Source: Juglans regia (Eukaryota > Streptophyta > Magnoliopsida > Fagales > Juglandaceae). Taken from it: DNA of 64,000 bases. The stretch covers positions 19,396,097 to 19,460,096 of the forward strand of contig NC_049905.1 of the NCBI RefSeq assembly GCF_001411555.2, read 5' to 3'. Both the position numbers and the translations under genes were made by a program. The notes below the pieces were generated by a model that was not told where the DNA came from, made no database searches, and saw only the letters and a list, made by a program, of their open reading frames with translations. Below are positions 36,401 through 47,009 of the stretch, piece after piece (position 1 is the first letter of the stretch; every line of letters starts with the position of its first letter).

Positions 36401-37219
36401 AGAACAAGAAATATGAAATGAATTCAAGCAGAGCTCAATTTGTGAAACTGTGTATAGAAGTTACCTAAAATGAGGATCTTTTTGCTGAATTTCAATAATC
36501 GAAGCTGTTACCTCGATGGCCACAGGCAGACATCCTCTACTTTGCCATGCCAAAATCTGAAACCCCAAAAGAGAATTCAAAACCTTGAAAAATCGAGCCT
36601 CTGTTTGGTTTCTGTGAAAAAAATTTATTTTTAATCAAAAAAATGTGATTATACTACATGAATTGATTAAAATACATTAGCCGTTGCTCACAAACAACAG
36701 CAACACACGCATGGGATTCAACTCCTCTTTTTAATTAACCGCTACTAATTTCCCCCTACAGTTCTTCCTCAAATTCTATTCTTTTATCGGGAGTTTTTTC
36801 TTCAATGTCCAGGGATAGGTAAAAAAAAATGTCCCGTGATAGCTAATTTCAACCGACATAGTCAAATAAATTAAATCTTGAGTATCTCCTCATTCTTATA
36901 TTGCCAAGCGCGTTATCCTCAGCTTATTTTTCCACATGTATCGCTGGAAATCGACAATTATCTGGAAAAAGGTTTTCCGTGGAAACAAGCACAAAACAGA
37001 ACATTGGAGGTTCAGAGTGACGTTTACCCTTCTAAGAGCCGAAGCTACGGTGTCTGGGGAGTGTGAGAACAGAGAGTGCTCGACGAAGAGCCACTCATCC
37101 CAGTTCAACCAAGGCACCAATTTACGACTGTGCGATAATAATGATCTCTCCAGCTGCTGCACATTGTCCCTAAGCTGCCCTTCTTCTCCTTCTTCTTCTT
37201 CCTTCAACTGCGACTCCAT
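24446..37219 (-). CDS. LAS1: LAS1-like pre-rRNA processing protein
   Basis: Nine exons (37219-37028, 36556-36465, 36065-35994, 32208-32102, 31722-31667, 28967-28796, 27735-27652, 27019-26729, 25293-24446) total 1914 nt and encode 637 residues. Every junction is GT-AG and keeps frame. The N-terminal half is the Las1 HEPN domain: LVPWLNWDEWLFV at 34-46, AWQSRGCLPVAIEVTASI from about 67, and the catalytic R153-H154-x3-H158 motif formed across the exon 4/5 junction. In yeast and humans Las1 is the endonuclease that cuts ITS2 of pre-rRNA with the kinase Grc3/NOL9, needed for 60S subunits; the plant protein is expected to act in the nucleolus. A conserved WNPCPIG block lies at about 524-530 in the C-terminal part, the side that contacts Grc3 in yeast. 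Introns 3 and 5 carry several retroelements. Confidence 0.93.
25294..26728 (-). other. LAS1 intron 8
   Basis: 1435 bp between GT at 26728 and AG at 25294. No transposon with readable boundaries was seen in it. Confidence 0.85.
29151..30092 (-). mobile_element. 5'-truncated LINE, 942 bp, 16-bp TSD
   Basis: The minus-strand frames give the zinc-binding reverse-transcriptase domain of plant LINEs: SVRSYYKAL, WRSLVASKVAFFIWTASLG, MDHLLRHCEVAKALWD and a C-terminal AHDFLFSF. The 3' end (low coordinates) reads through AATAAAATTC to an A-rich tail. GGACCCTTCTATTATT (29135-29150) and GGACCCTTCTGTTATT (30093-30108) flank it with one mismatch. It has stops and frame breaks. It lies in LAS1 intron 5 in the same sense as the gene. 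Confidence 0.93.
30267..30372 (+). mobile_element. Very short LINE 3' end, 16-bp TSD
   Basis: 106 bp with the LINE tail wording GTGTACCTGGGCTATGCC and ending in an A-rich run. It is flanked by AAAATTAATAACAAGG at 30251-30266 and 30373-30388, a perfect 16-bp duplication. It is antisense to LAS1 within intron 5. Confidence 0.88.
30770..30833 (+). mobile_element. LINE 3'-tail fragment
   Basis: TCTGTGTACCTGGGCTATGC followed by AATAAAATCTTC is the same tail as at 30267-30372. I could not find its target duplication. Confidence 0.55.
31241..31324 (-). mobile_element. LINE 3' tail, 15-bp TSD
   Basis: 84 bp whose minus strand reads ACTTCCTGTGTACTTGGGC and ends in a poly-A run (plus-strand T run at 31241). 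It is flanked by perfect AAAATTAATATTGTT at 31226-31240 and 31325-31339. Same sense as LAS1, intron 5. Confidence 0.9.
34092..34539 (+). mobile_element. TRIM retrotransposon, 448 bp
   Basis: Direct repeats 34092-34267 and 34370-34539 start TGATACCC and end GGGGCATTACA. TGGTATCAGAGCCT follows two bases after the first (34270-34283), the initiator tRNA-Met primer-binding site. AAGGAGTAGATTG before the second copy is the polypurine tract. TTTAAT occurs at both edges (34085-34090 and 34540-34545), consistent with a 5-6-bp target duplication. It has no coding capacity, lies in LAS1 intron 3 and is antisense to the gene. It differs in sequence from the TRIM at 9505-9836. Confidence 0.92.
35119..35622 (+). 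mobile_element. LINE-tailed retroposed insertion, 20-bp TSD
   Basis: Flanked by AAGATTCTTGATCCTCTAAT at 35099-35118 and 35623-35642, a perfect 20-bp duplication. The 3' part is a LINE C-terminus (ERTMDELK then FFFKTLFLW) with the tail TGTACTTGGGCTTTGCC. The preceding 200 bp encode a Ser/Pro-rich stretch (about 35289-35405) unlike the zinc-binding domain that normally sits there. The insertion is antisense to LAS1. Confidence 0.88.
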
Positions 37220-38440
37220 TGAAACTTTCTCGTGCCGAAAGAGTAAAAACCCTAGTCCTAATTCCTAATCCTACTCCTTTTTAAAACAACGAGGCTTTTG
37301 TAGTTCTCTTGCGGCGGGGAATATTCTCATTAAAAAAATAATTACAATTAAAAAAATAATTTTTTTATATTAATTTTAGATTTTTTTTTTTAAATATGAT
37401 ACGTGAAACTTAAGTCCAGTGTTTGAATAGTGAAAGTGTTTAATTACATCTCATCTCATCATTATAATTTTTTTAAAATTTTATATAAAATATAATAAAC
37501 AATTCAATTTTTTCAAATATCAAAATAATAATAATATTAAAAAATATTATTTTAATAATATTTTATTTAACTTTCATCTAAAACCATCTTATTTCATCTC
37601 ATCCCTTTCTTTTCTTTTGGAATCATAATCTTTTTATCTTATTTATTTATGCATCTTGTTGATTTCGTTTGATTAATATTTTTTACATAACTAAATTACA
37701 TAATCATTCTATTTTTATTAAACTATAATAATGTGAATAATTTTAAATCAGTGAGATGAATGTTAAAATTTTTAAACAAATAAAGGCATTTTGTATTAAT
37801 TAAATACTATTCTAAAACAAATTACGATTTGAGTTTAAAATTTTAAAGCGAAAATAAATAAATAAATGAAGTAATTTTAAAATATTTATTATTTTCCTTA
37901 TGAGCTTCTTAAATAATATAAAGTATTTATTAATTTTAAAATATTTATTATTGTCCTTATGAGTTTCTTAAATAATATCAAGTATTAATAAATATTATAA
38001 AAATCCATATATATATATCCCTCAAATTAAAATATAGAAATTTTCCATCATTTCACTTAATAATTTAATTAAAATACTTCATTTTTTAAATTAGGTGGAT
38101 GCTATCCTTAAAATTTTAAAATGGATTGGATTTGAAGCTTGTTTTTGGAAGTTGCAAAAGGTTTGAATGCTGACTAAACAAGTCATAAAGATTGGAGTAT
38201 TTCCTAAATAATACAAATAAATGAAGTAATTTTAAAATATTTATTTTATGAGTTTCTTAAATAATCTCAAGTATTAATAAAGATTATAAAATCCATATAT
38301 ATATCTATATCCCTCAAGGTAGAGTATAGAATTTCTCCAAGATAGAGCTGCATGCAAACTTCGGCCGAAACAGAGCATTTATGTAAGAAGTGATGAAATC
38401 TGTAAAATAAGACCTGCATATTTTTCCTTCCAGCAATTAA
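37220..38440. other. LAS1 upstream region, no gene
   Basis: The first 100 bp above the LAS1 ATG hold the leader; a clear TATA box was not found. The stretch 37438-37605 is a decayed GAGATGAGAT-type MITE in reverse orientation. The imperfect sequence near 37815-38000 is partly repeated at 38195-38340 (shared AAAATATTTATT and ATCAAGTATTAATAAA motifs). Confidence 0.5.
37438..37605. mobile_element. GAGATGAGAT-type MITE, decayed
   Basis: It has ACATCTCATCTCATCATTA, the shared core TATAAAATATAATAAACAATTC, and an end near CTTATTTCATCTCATCCC. No clean terminal repeat or duplication is visible. Confidence 0.6.
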
Positions 38441-38660
38441 GTGCTCGTTTGTTTTTAAATATGAGATGAGATGAGATTAAATCAATTGAGATTAAAGTTA
38501 AAAAATTAAATAAAATATTATTAGAATATATTTTTTAATATTATTTTTATTTTGAGATTTGAAAAAGTTAAATTATTTATTTTATTTTGTATTAAAAGTT
38601 GAGAAAATTGTAATGATTAAATGATATGAGATGAGATACTTTTTGAAAACAAACGAGGCC
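38441..38660. mobile_element. GAGATGAGAT-type MITE, TSD TAA
   Basis: The left end GTGCTCGTTTGTTTTT and the inverted right end GGCCTCGTTTGTTTTC match well. TAA flanks both sides (38438-38440 and 38661-38663). At 220 bp it is the clearest copy of the family here and points to PIF/Harbinger-type mobilisation. Confidence 0.82.
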
Positions 38661-38999
38661 TAAAAGAATCATAGGGGAAACCAAATAAAGCAGAAAAATA
38701 TCCCCAAACCGTTACAATCAGACATCAATTATGAAAAACATGACTATAATGTTAAAAGCAAGAGATTATAATGTTTCATTAGAAATTGGAAAAATGTTAA
38801 AAGCATTGGAGCTTAAATGAAAAGAAAAATAAGAAAAAGAAAGAATTCCCTAAAAGCCAAACGGCTTAAATCCAACAGATTATGGAAAAAAAAATAAAAA
38901 AGGAACAGTTGCAACACAAACAGTTTCAACAAAGCCAAACATCGTTGTATCCTGAAAGTTCTCTAGCATTCCAAGACAACGGTTTCATTTGAATTATTA

Positions 39000-39172
39000 A
39001 TTACTCTTAACTCATCTCAACTCATCATTATAATTTTTTCAAATCTTAATATAAAATATAATAAATAATTCAATTTTTTAAATTTTAAAATAATAATAAT
39101 ATTAAAAAATAATATTCTAACAATATTTTATCATCACAACTCAACTCATTTCAACATTTAAACTCACCTAAC
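39000..39172. mobile_element. GAGATGAGAT-type MITE, reverse orientation
   Basis: It has CTCAACTCATCATTATAA, the TAAAATATAATAAATAATTC core and the end CATTTAAACTCACCTAA. Its target duplication is not readable. Confidence 0.65.
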
Positions 39173-39212
39173 GTGGCCGCGGAAAGTTTAAGTTCCACTC
39201 AAGAGAGATTTA

Positions 39213-39402
39213 GGTTGTGTTTGGATGTTGAAGTGAGTTGAGTTGAGATGATAAAATATTGTTAAAATATTATTTTTTAATATTATTATTATTTTAGGAT
39301 TTGAAAAAATTGAATTGTTTATTATATTTTATGTTGGGATTTGAAAAAATTGTAATGATGAGTTGAGATGAATTGAGAGGATTTTTGAATCTAAATGAAG
39401 TC
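39213..39402. mobile_element. GAGATGAGAT-type MITE, TSD TTA
   Basis: The left end GGTTGTGTTTGGATGTTG and inverted right end GACTTCATTTAGATTC are related. TTA lies on both sides (39210-39212 and 39403-39405). The copy is 190 bp. Confidence 0.75.
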
Positions 39403-39409
39403 TTAAATT

Positions 39410-39600
39410 TAGAGATGAGTTGAGATGATTTATAAATAGTAGAATAAAAATTAAATTATTTATTATATTTTATGTAAGAATTTAAGAAAGTTATTTTAAA
39501 ATTTAAAATAGTTGAATTATTTATTAAATTTTATATAAAAATTTTAAAAAATTATAACAAATAAATAAAATGAATTGAGGTAGATTGAGGCAAACCTCTG
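39410..39600. mobile_element. GAGATGAGAT-type MITE, decayed third copy
   Basis: It begins AGAGATGAGTTGAGATG, has the AATTATTTATTATATTTTATG core twice, and ends TGAATTGAGGTAG. The edges are not defined. Confidence 0.5.
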
Positions 39601-40547
39601 CTTGTAAAACAACCACAACTTCTATTCAACTCCAACTGCTTTCACGTCTGGTCGTCTACTGACACTTGTTATCTGCTAATATCTCAGCTTCCGACATGTT
39701 ACAATTCGACACGGCAAAACTTCAGTGCAGATGAACAGTCATTGTTCGTGATTTCAATGTCAATTTACTTACTCTTGCCCACATTGAAATCACGTGTCTA
39801 CAAATTAACAAGTAAAAAAAAAGTGTCGCATGGAGACCAACCATGTTTAAATAAACATTTTCATTTTTATGCAATGATTAAATAATTTTTTTATTTAAAA
39901 TTTTTTCTCTCATTTCTCAAAATTTTATAGAAGTTTTAATTCAAATCATTTCACTATTATATATAAACTATCTTATTATTAATTACAAGTTTCAATCTTA
40001 TCTTATTTATGTAACCAAACAAGAGCTTAAAATTTGCAGTGAAGGAAGTATAGTACTAGCCACTAGAGCCTACGAAAAATGAAATGCCCAAGGAAGACAG
40101 TTGTTCTAATTTCATGGACGATGCCTTTGGAAAAGAGATATGAGAATCAAGTTCCGACAATAAATTGTGCAAGGCAACTTACTTTATTAACTCAACCATC
40201 CTTTTTATACTCAAATTGAGAGGAGTTGAATTGAGTGATGAATAATAGTATTTTATAGATTTTATTGAGATGTGTTAACTTTTTTATGTTGAGGTGAATT
40301 TAACTTTTTAAATTAAAATGTATGAAATAAGTTTATATGAATTTAAATTTTTATGAAAAGTTGAAAAAGTAGTGATCCATATAATATCCAGATTATTATT
40401 ATATAATCCGGCTTCTTCCGGCTAAAATTAAGTTATAAAAACCACTCACATCACATTACCTAAATTAGATAAACATTTTTACTTTCCTGCAATGATTAGA
40501 AAAATTTGACTAGTCTAGCCTACGTTGCAAGATTAATTAAAGAATAA

Positions 40548-40795
40548 TGCTACTCTCACCACTCTTGGTCCCGCTCCCGGTCCCGTTATATTTTTTTTAA
40601 TTTTTTTAATATATATTTTTTTACTTAATAATTAAGTAAGTATTTTTTAATGATATTATAATTTTTTTATTTTTTTTAAAAATATTTTATAGTGTTAAAA
40701 AAATACATATATAAAAAAATAAAATAAAAAAACACTATATTTTGCATTGAGCGGGACCGGGAGCGGGACAGCCAGCGGGGGCTGTAGAGGCGTCC
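40548..40795. mobile_element. Foldback MITE with perfect 18-bp GC-rich inverted repeat
   Basis: GTCCCGCTCCCGGTCCCG at 40568-40585 is the exact inverse of 40752-40769. The outer flanks GCTACTCTCACCAC and GGGGCTGTAGAGGC are weaker inverted matches. The AT-rich centre has ACTTAATAATTAAGTAAG and AATGATATTATAATTT, wording shared with stretches near 2010, 48690 and 52640. Confidence 0.75.
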
Positions 40796-40984
40796 TTAAT
40801 TAAATGATTTTTTGCTGTTTTATAATTCTGAAATGAAAAGTGGGTGAGATGTACATACGTAGTAGGTGTTTTAGGCAAATATAAATAAAGAAATAATAAA
40901 TAATAGAATTTTTTTTATAAGCAAATTACATTAATTAAATAGTAGGTGTTTTGGCAAAACCATAGAGGTGATCGCTTTAAATCG

Positions 40985-41182
40985 TTTGATGTGCATTTAG
41001 ATGTTGAATTGAGTTGAGTTAAGTTCAGTTGAAATGATAAAATATTGTTAGAATATTATTGTTTATTATTATTATTATTTTGAGATTTGAAAAAGTTGAA
41101 TTATTTATTATATTTTATGTTAGAATTTAAAAAATTATAGTGATAAGTTGAGATGAGTTGAAGTTACAAATGAAGCCTAAAA
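40985..41182. mobile_element. GAGATGAGAT-type MITE
   Basis: It starts GTGCATTTAGATGTTGAATTG, carries AATATTGTTAGAATATTATTG, and ends ACAAATGAAGCC followed by TAA. The left duplication is not clear. Confidence 0.68.
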
Positions 41183-41233
41183 GATTGTGGTCGAGGTTAC
41201 AATCGAGGCGAGTCTTGGAGAATACGTCTAAGT

Positions 41234-44200
41234 CACGGCAAGAAAAATAGCTTTTTACGTTGCTTAAAATTGTCACAAAAAGTATCATCAGCGTTGCAAA
41301 TACATTTTAACATCACTTGCGAATCGATGCAAGATCTTCGGCAATACTAAGTCCAAAAAGTTCTGGTGTTGAAATGAAATATCATTGCAAAAATATGAAT
41401 ATTTGCGACGAAATTGGTTGATGCTAATGGAGGACTGGAGTGACGCGAAAGGTATTTCAAATAGTTCAAAACCTATTTGCAGTGATCTATATCGTCGCAA
41501 ATAGTCTCAAAATGTTGTTGCAAAAAAAAAAAAAAAAACACCAACCATGGTTAATTATTGCCGGTAGAATTTTTTCCAACAATTTTTTCTCGCTGGAAAA
41601 ATATTATTTATAGTACGATTTTTGGTTGCAAATAATTTTATGCAACGATTATACCGCCACAAAAAATATGTTCTGCTGTGAGGTTCCACAAATTTGTTTT
41701 GGTCGCAAATACTTATTTGCGTCGATTAAGATTGACGTAAATAAGTGTGACAAAAAAGTTATTTCCAGCGAACATATATGCTAGAAATAGTATTATACAA
41801 AATAAATAAAAAATAGTATTGAAAAAAATACATTAAAATAGTACACATCTTACATTAAATTACAATCCATAAAGCAATGACACAAAGGACTTGCTTTATA
41901 TTCTAAGAAATTACATTATATTACAATCCATAAAAACTTTTATATATATACATTAGACTACAATCTATAAAGCAATTACATTATATTCAAAGTGTGCAAC
42001 TTTAGACTTCTTAAGGCACATCAAAATACAAAACCCGTAAGCATTTATCAAGTACAACCAAGTACAACATATTAGCAGAAATCTTTATATCATATTCCTG
42101 CAAAAATATTCGACATCACCTTCAAATCATTAAAAAACAAAAATGCTAATGATATCAATGAAAATGAAAGGGGGAATGCAAGATGCATGTACATGAAATG
42201 TTCATCTAAATTCAAGAAGCGTAAAACACTTGATAGCGTAAATATGAATACATGGCCTAGTCTAAGAATCAATCCCCCTTTTCACTTGTGTTAGAAGATC
42301 AATTGTGTTAAGGTTTGGCCTAGTCTATAAAATTGATCGACATGTATCAACGAAGATAGCCATTCCCATCTTTAAAGAACGTAAAAGGTTTGAACTTATA
42401 TTAGTGTGATTATAATCTCTCTTAATAGACAATTTATAATACCAAACGAGAGGAAAAATAAGAAACAATTTTCCAAACACAACAAAAGAAGATGAAGTTA
42501 GACTCCATCGAGTACAAGCTAACAAGTTGGACTGATAATTCGCCAAAATGCATAAAGTTAAATCCTCTTAAAATAACAGTACCATCGAGTTATACAAAGC
42601 TAGCTCAACAGGACCTACTACGTACAAGAAAACTCTTACCACACTTAGAGAGAAGTTAGACTCGTCTTTCAAAAGCATGGACTCCCACACATACTTCCTA
42701 AGTTGCCTCTTGCATCCCTAGCCGAAAACAATACTCCTTGAGAAAAGAAAATATCTGGGATCGAGATCAAAGACAGAATACTATTACTGCTAACACTCCT
42801 AAGAACTCCGAATTGCGTAAACCAACATCACCATAACAATGAGTACAGTTTTACGCAAAAGGGGTGATCTAAAAGAGTCATCCCACGACAACCTTTCCAT
42901 CAATTTTCCTTGGAGTGATCTACTAACCCGAAAATCTACACACATTAGTCAAGCCCACAAGGTGGATTGAGTTAAGTAGCTAGAAAGGAGTTGTTGAAAC
43001 AAAACCAGGTATTAGGAGTTGGAATTTTACTTGCACGCTTCCCAACGGTGAGTGAAGATAGATCTAATGAAGCCACATTGAGGTACTGAAGCTACGCTCC
43101 GTCAAGAGACTAAGGAACAATTGATTCACAACGGGAATGAGGGAAAAGTTCGATAACATGCTAAGAGCGGATTCCCACAGATACTTAAAGCATTTGCAGT
43201 GGAGGAGGTTTAGAACATCAACTCCTACACATTTTGAGATTAGATGCAGGTGTATCATGTGATGGATCTTTATTTCAACTCTAAATTCCCACAGATTGGG
43301 TTACGTTTATTTTACTTATTAAGAGAAAGCATGCGATGATGCACGTGATTTAGGTACAAATGGTTGGTTGGCGACTTTGGATTCTTTCTGAAAACTAATT
43401 TACAAACTTTTAAATGGCAATACCAAGATATGGTTAATGACACAGGTACAGCTAAATACTTGACAGAGAACACAAAAAGAAATAATAATCTGAACAGTGC
43501 AACCTGCAGATAACAGATCACGTTGAGTCCATATTCTGGTGAATCTAAAATCAAACCAGGTGAGGGCGAGCATTTGAGCCTCACAAGCAGCATATATGGA
43601 TATGGAATATTCCCTCCTTGTATTGGCTTTAACAAACACCGGTACATTAACCAGATGCATTCTTGAATGCTTGGAACATTATACTGTACGTACGACATAT
43701 CCCAAGAAACATGTTTCTCATTGAAGAGCTATTTACACTTGTGCAGTTGCTAAGTGCTCTGTATAAGTTGTCCAACTTTCTTATCTTGAGATGATTACTC
43801 TTCTGTGGTCGTATTTATTTTTACATATTAAAAGGTCTGAGGCTGTCAGATGCATGCACTAATACTCTCTCTCTATTCTAATCTAATGGCGAAAGTTGCC
43901 CATGTTAAACCCACTTTTTTACTTTGTTGGAGCTAAAGGGTGAGGTAAATATATTTAAACAAGAGAAATTTTATTTACAAGTCAGTCAGTGTCTAACATG
44001 TCAAATCAAACAAAGATCTATTTCAAGTAGGTGAATTTTACATTTTTTTTTACTGGCACTAAGTATCTGGGAACAAATCCTGACTAATCCTATGATGCAC
44101 AGCCCTCGACAAAAAAATTTCACAAATAGAAGACCATTCTAAGCTTGATGAACAACATTCTTGTTGTCATGCTATGATTTTGCCCCCGGTTTTGGAAGTT

Positions 44201-45647
44201 AGAATCACTCCAAATTGGGTTGTGGGAACACACTATATGGCCTCATATTGTGATGATGTGGCATGAATGGTAATGTGGCATGACTTGTGGTCTCATTCGG
44301 TCTACATCATATTGAGGCAAGAATATTAGGGGGAAATCATTTCACTACAACAACTACATAGAAGTTTAGTTCTGGCAAATCAAGGTTTGTAATTCCAAGC
44401 TTCTCTTGTTTGACTGACATCCAGTGGTCCACTGATGTGAGACAGAAGTTTAATGGGGAATCAAGCTAGTCTCAGTTGAGACGCACAAATGGAATAGAGA
44501 GCCCAGAAACAAGGGTTGGAAATCCGTAGAAATGCTAAAACTCAATAACTATTCCTCAGCTGGTTGTTATTTGATATTTTATGAGTCATATCTCCATCAT
44601 TTAGGCACTTGAATTAAAGGTCAATCACTCCATCCAGAAATGTAAGGTAATTAACAAGATGCCCGGGTAAGGAACTAACAAAGAAATACTACTATGGATG
44701 TATACCTAGAGAAACATCCATTAAAACTCCCATCCCATTACGGAGAAGGTGGAGAGAGAGAGAAAAGAGGTGCTTACCGATACCGAAGCTTTTAGGCGAA
44801 GGAGATGCCGGCAACTGGAAGCTGAGGTGGAGGCGGAGGCATGCGGCACCGAGAAAAACTGTGGCGTGACCAATGTTTTGAATACCGTACCGGACGTTGT
44901 ACCGGTCAAGGCACTGGAACGAAATATTTCGGTACCGGTACCGTTTCGGGATAGCGTTTCGGGATAACGTTTTGGGATAGTCGATATATAAATAAATTAT
45001 ATATATAAATATATATATAAATTATATTTCAAAATAATAGTCTATATATAAATAAATTATATATAAATACATATATATAAAAATTATAAATAGTCTAATC
45101 TAAATTAGGGGTTAAAATATAAATTTGTAGTATGAAAAAATGAAAAAAAAAAAAAAAACATACAGGCCGAAATATCGGCCGAAATATAGGCCGGTACAGG
45201 CCGAAATTCAGTCCGAAATGGCCGGTACCGGTCGGTATTTTAACCGGTACGGAATAGATATAATACCTGTACCGGCCGGACGGCTGAAACAAAAAATTTC
45301 GGCCGTACCGGCCGGTACGGTACGAAATTTAAAACTTTGGGCGTGATAGCAGCGAGGGGCTGGCGCGGCTGGGACTGGACGTCACATAGCAGGGGACGTG
45401 TGGAGAAAAATAGGATGGAGAAAACTTAAATATCACATTTAGCGATGAATTTGTACTCGTCGGAAATAAAACTACAGGAATAGAAAAATACTTGACGTTT
45501 AGCGACCAATTGTAGCAAAGGCATGCGGCATAATTCCAATCTCTAAAAATGAAGGTTTAGAGTTCGAAACTCCTTTTCTTAAATATAAAAATAAAAATAA
45601 ATAAATAAATATTACAAAAGAATTGGTTGCAAAAAAACTATTTTTCT
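41234..45647. mobile_element. Possible decayed CACTA-like element
   Basis: CACGGCAAGAAAAATAGCTT at 41238 resembles the CACTACAAGAAAAATAG terminus, and AACTATTTTTCTTGT near 45637-45650 is its inverse. The first 550 bp carry repeated TTGCGACG, GTCGCAAATA and GTTGCAAAT motifs like CACTA subterminal repeats; TTTAGCGA motifs recur near 45440-45500. I see no transposase domain inside. The frames at 42090-43700 are unassigned. A hAT-type MITE is nested at 44871-45339. The assignment rests on the ends only. Confidence 0.4.
44871..45339. mobile_element. hAT-type MITE, 469 bp, 8-bp TSD
   Basis: The left end CAATGTTTTGAATACC and inverted right end CAAAGTTTTAAATTTC match. GGCGTGAC (44863-44870) and GGCGTGAT (45340-45347) form an 8-bp duplication with one change. 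Both arms are dense in GTACCGG and GGCCGGTACGG palindromes around an AT-rich centre. The short frames here are artefacts of the repeats. Confidence 0.87.
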
Positions 45648-46303
45648 TGTAACGTTCCGTTCTCGGAACTCCAGAGAGTTAGCTCTTATAACCTAAAACC
45701 ATCTCTCATAACATGTTTATATACTCCAAATTCTCCATCAAAATATAAATCAATTTATTCAAACCAAATATATATGTTCTTCCACCACACCAAATAAATA
45801 ATTCAATGAAATAATTTAAAAACTTCATAAATATTCAAAAATATCCATAACTCTAAATACCAAATAACATAAAATGACTCTAAAATAAAAACTTGTACCC
45901 ACTAGTACTTATTCATCTATGACCATCAAACCATGTTAATACTTCCTACTCTTGACTTCCAGCTGAAGTATTAAAATTATCTGAAAAATATTATGAAGAT
46001 AAGGGGTGAGTTATCTACAACACAGTAAGCAGAGAACATATACTAGTATGTAAACATGAGCATTTTTAGAATTCAGAATGCATGACAAAATATTTACTTT
46101 CAAAATGCAGAATCAGAAACATTTACTTTCAGAATGCAAAATCAAACATGTTACCAAAAATATCAGAGCGAAACTTTCGAAAAACATTCTTATTCAAAAT
46201 CTTTTGGCATATCAAAATCTGAGACTTCATCTTCATCAATTAGAACATTATATCAGAACATATACTATGTTTAACCCTCATGGTAAGGTTATATACCAGC
46301 ATT

Positions 46304-46602
46304 TAGGGATGAAAACCGAAGGTTTGGTTTCAGTCCAAAATCGAAAACAACACTAATATCTTGAAATGGTGTGAATCTCGACCAAAAATGGCCAGTGAAG
46401 GGGGAGAAAACCATCTACATCGATCTTGGCGTAACTCCGGTTGGTTTGTCGGCGTCTTCGGTGGAGACGGAGGTGGCTGCGATTTGAGATAGATGACGTT
46501 GCGAGGTGCGATTTGAGAGAGAGAGAGAGAGATGGCGATAGAGGTGGTTGCGACTAGGTGCGCCGTGAGACACTGAGAAAGAGATGGCTGCGTGCGCCAT
46601 GC

Positions 46603-46654
<52 letters not shown>

Positions 46655-47009
46655 TGGCGTTGTGACTAGTGTGAAATCATAAAGGGAAAGAAAGAAATGA
46701 GGAAGAAGAAAGGTGAGTGCGTGTGTTTAAATCCTAGAGGGAACGACACGCTAAACGGTGCCGTTTCCTTTATATTTTCTTCAAACGTTAATCCAGAACG
46801 ACGTCGTTTTACTCACTTAAGTGAAACAGCTTCGTTTCATATATGTATAATTTAAAAAGAAAACATTTCAAGTATCAGTCTGTTTAGCAGTTCGGTCCAA
46901 GCTCAAATCGGGACCGAATCGCTGGACATCAGTTTTTGCCAAATTCAACTGCCGGCTGACCAGTTCTAAGTCGGTTTCGGTTGATTTTACAGTTTCTTAT
47001 ACAGCCCTA
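46304..47009. mobile_element. hAT-type MITE, 706 bp, 8-bp TSD
   Basis: It starts TAGGGATGAAAACCG and ends TACAGCCCTA. CCAGCATT (46296-46303) and CCATCATT (47010-47017) are an 8-bp duplication with one change. It contains a (GA)n tract at 46607-46648 and AACGACGTCGTTTT near 46797. It has no transposase. Confidence 0.75.
46607..46648. repeat. (GA)n microsatellite
   Basis: About 21 GA units inside the MITE at 46304-47009. A shorter GA run lies at 48349-48377. Confidence 0.9.

Larger units (their letters stand above)
38860..39842. repeat. Duplicated non-coding segment, copy A (MITE-invaded)
   Basis: Blocks at 38865-38985, 39678-39748 and 39778-39842 match 62925-63030, 63066-63157 and 63160-63220 in order and orientation. 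About 650 bp of extra sequence here, mostly MITEs, separates the first block from the others. Confidence 0.8.

Noticed and set aside
43064..43698. Minus-strand frames up to 128 residues
   Set aside because: I could not tie them to any family. They overlap in different frames and lie in a probable transposon, so no gene is called.
45510..45612. tRNA-like B box GAGTTCGAAACTCC before an A-rich tail, a possible SINE
   Set aside because: No convincing A box upstream, no target duplication, and no tRNA fold.
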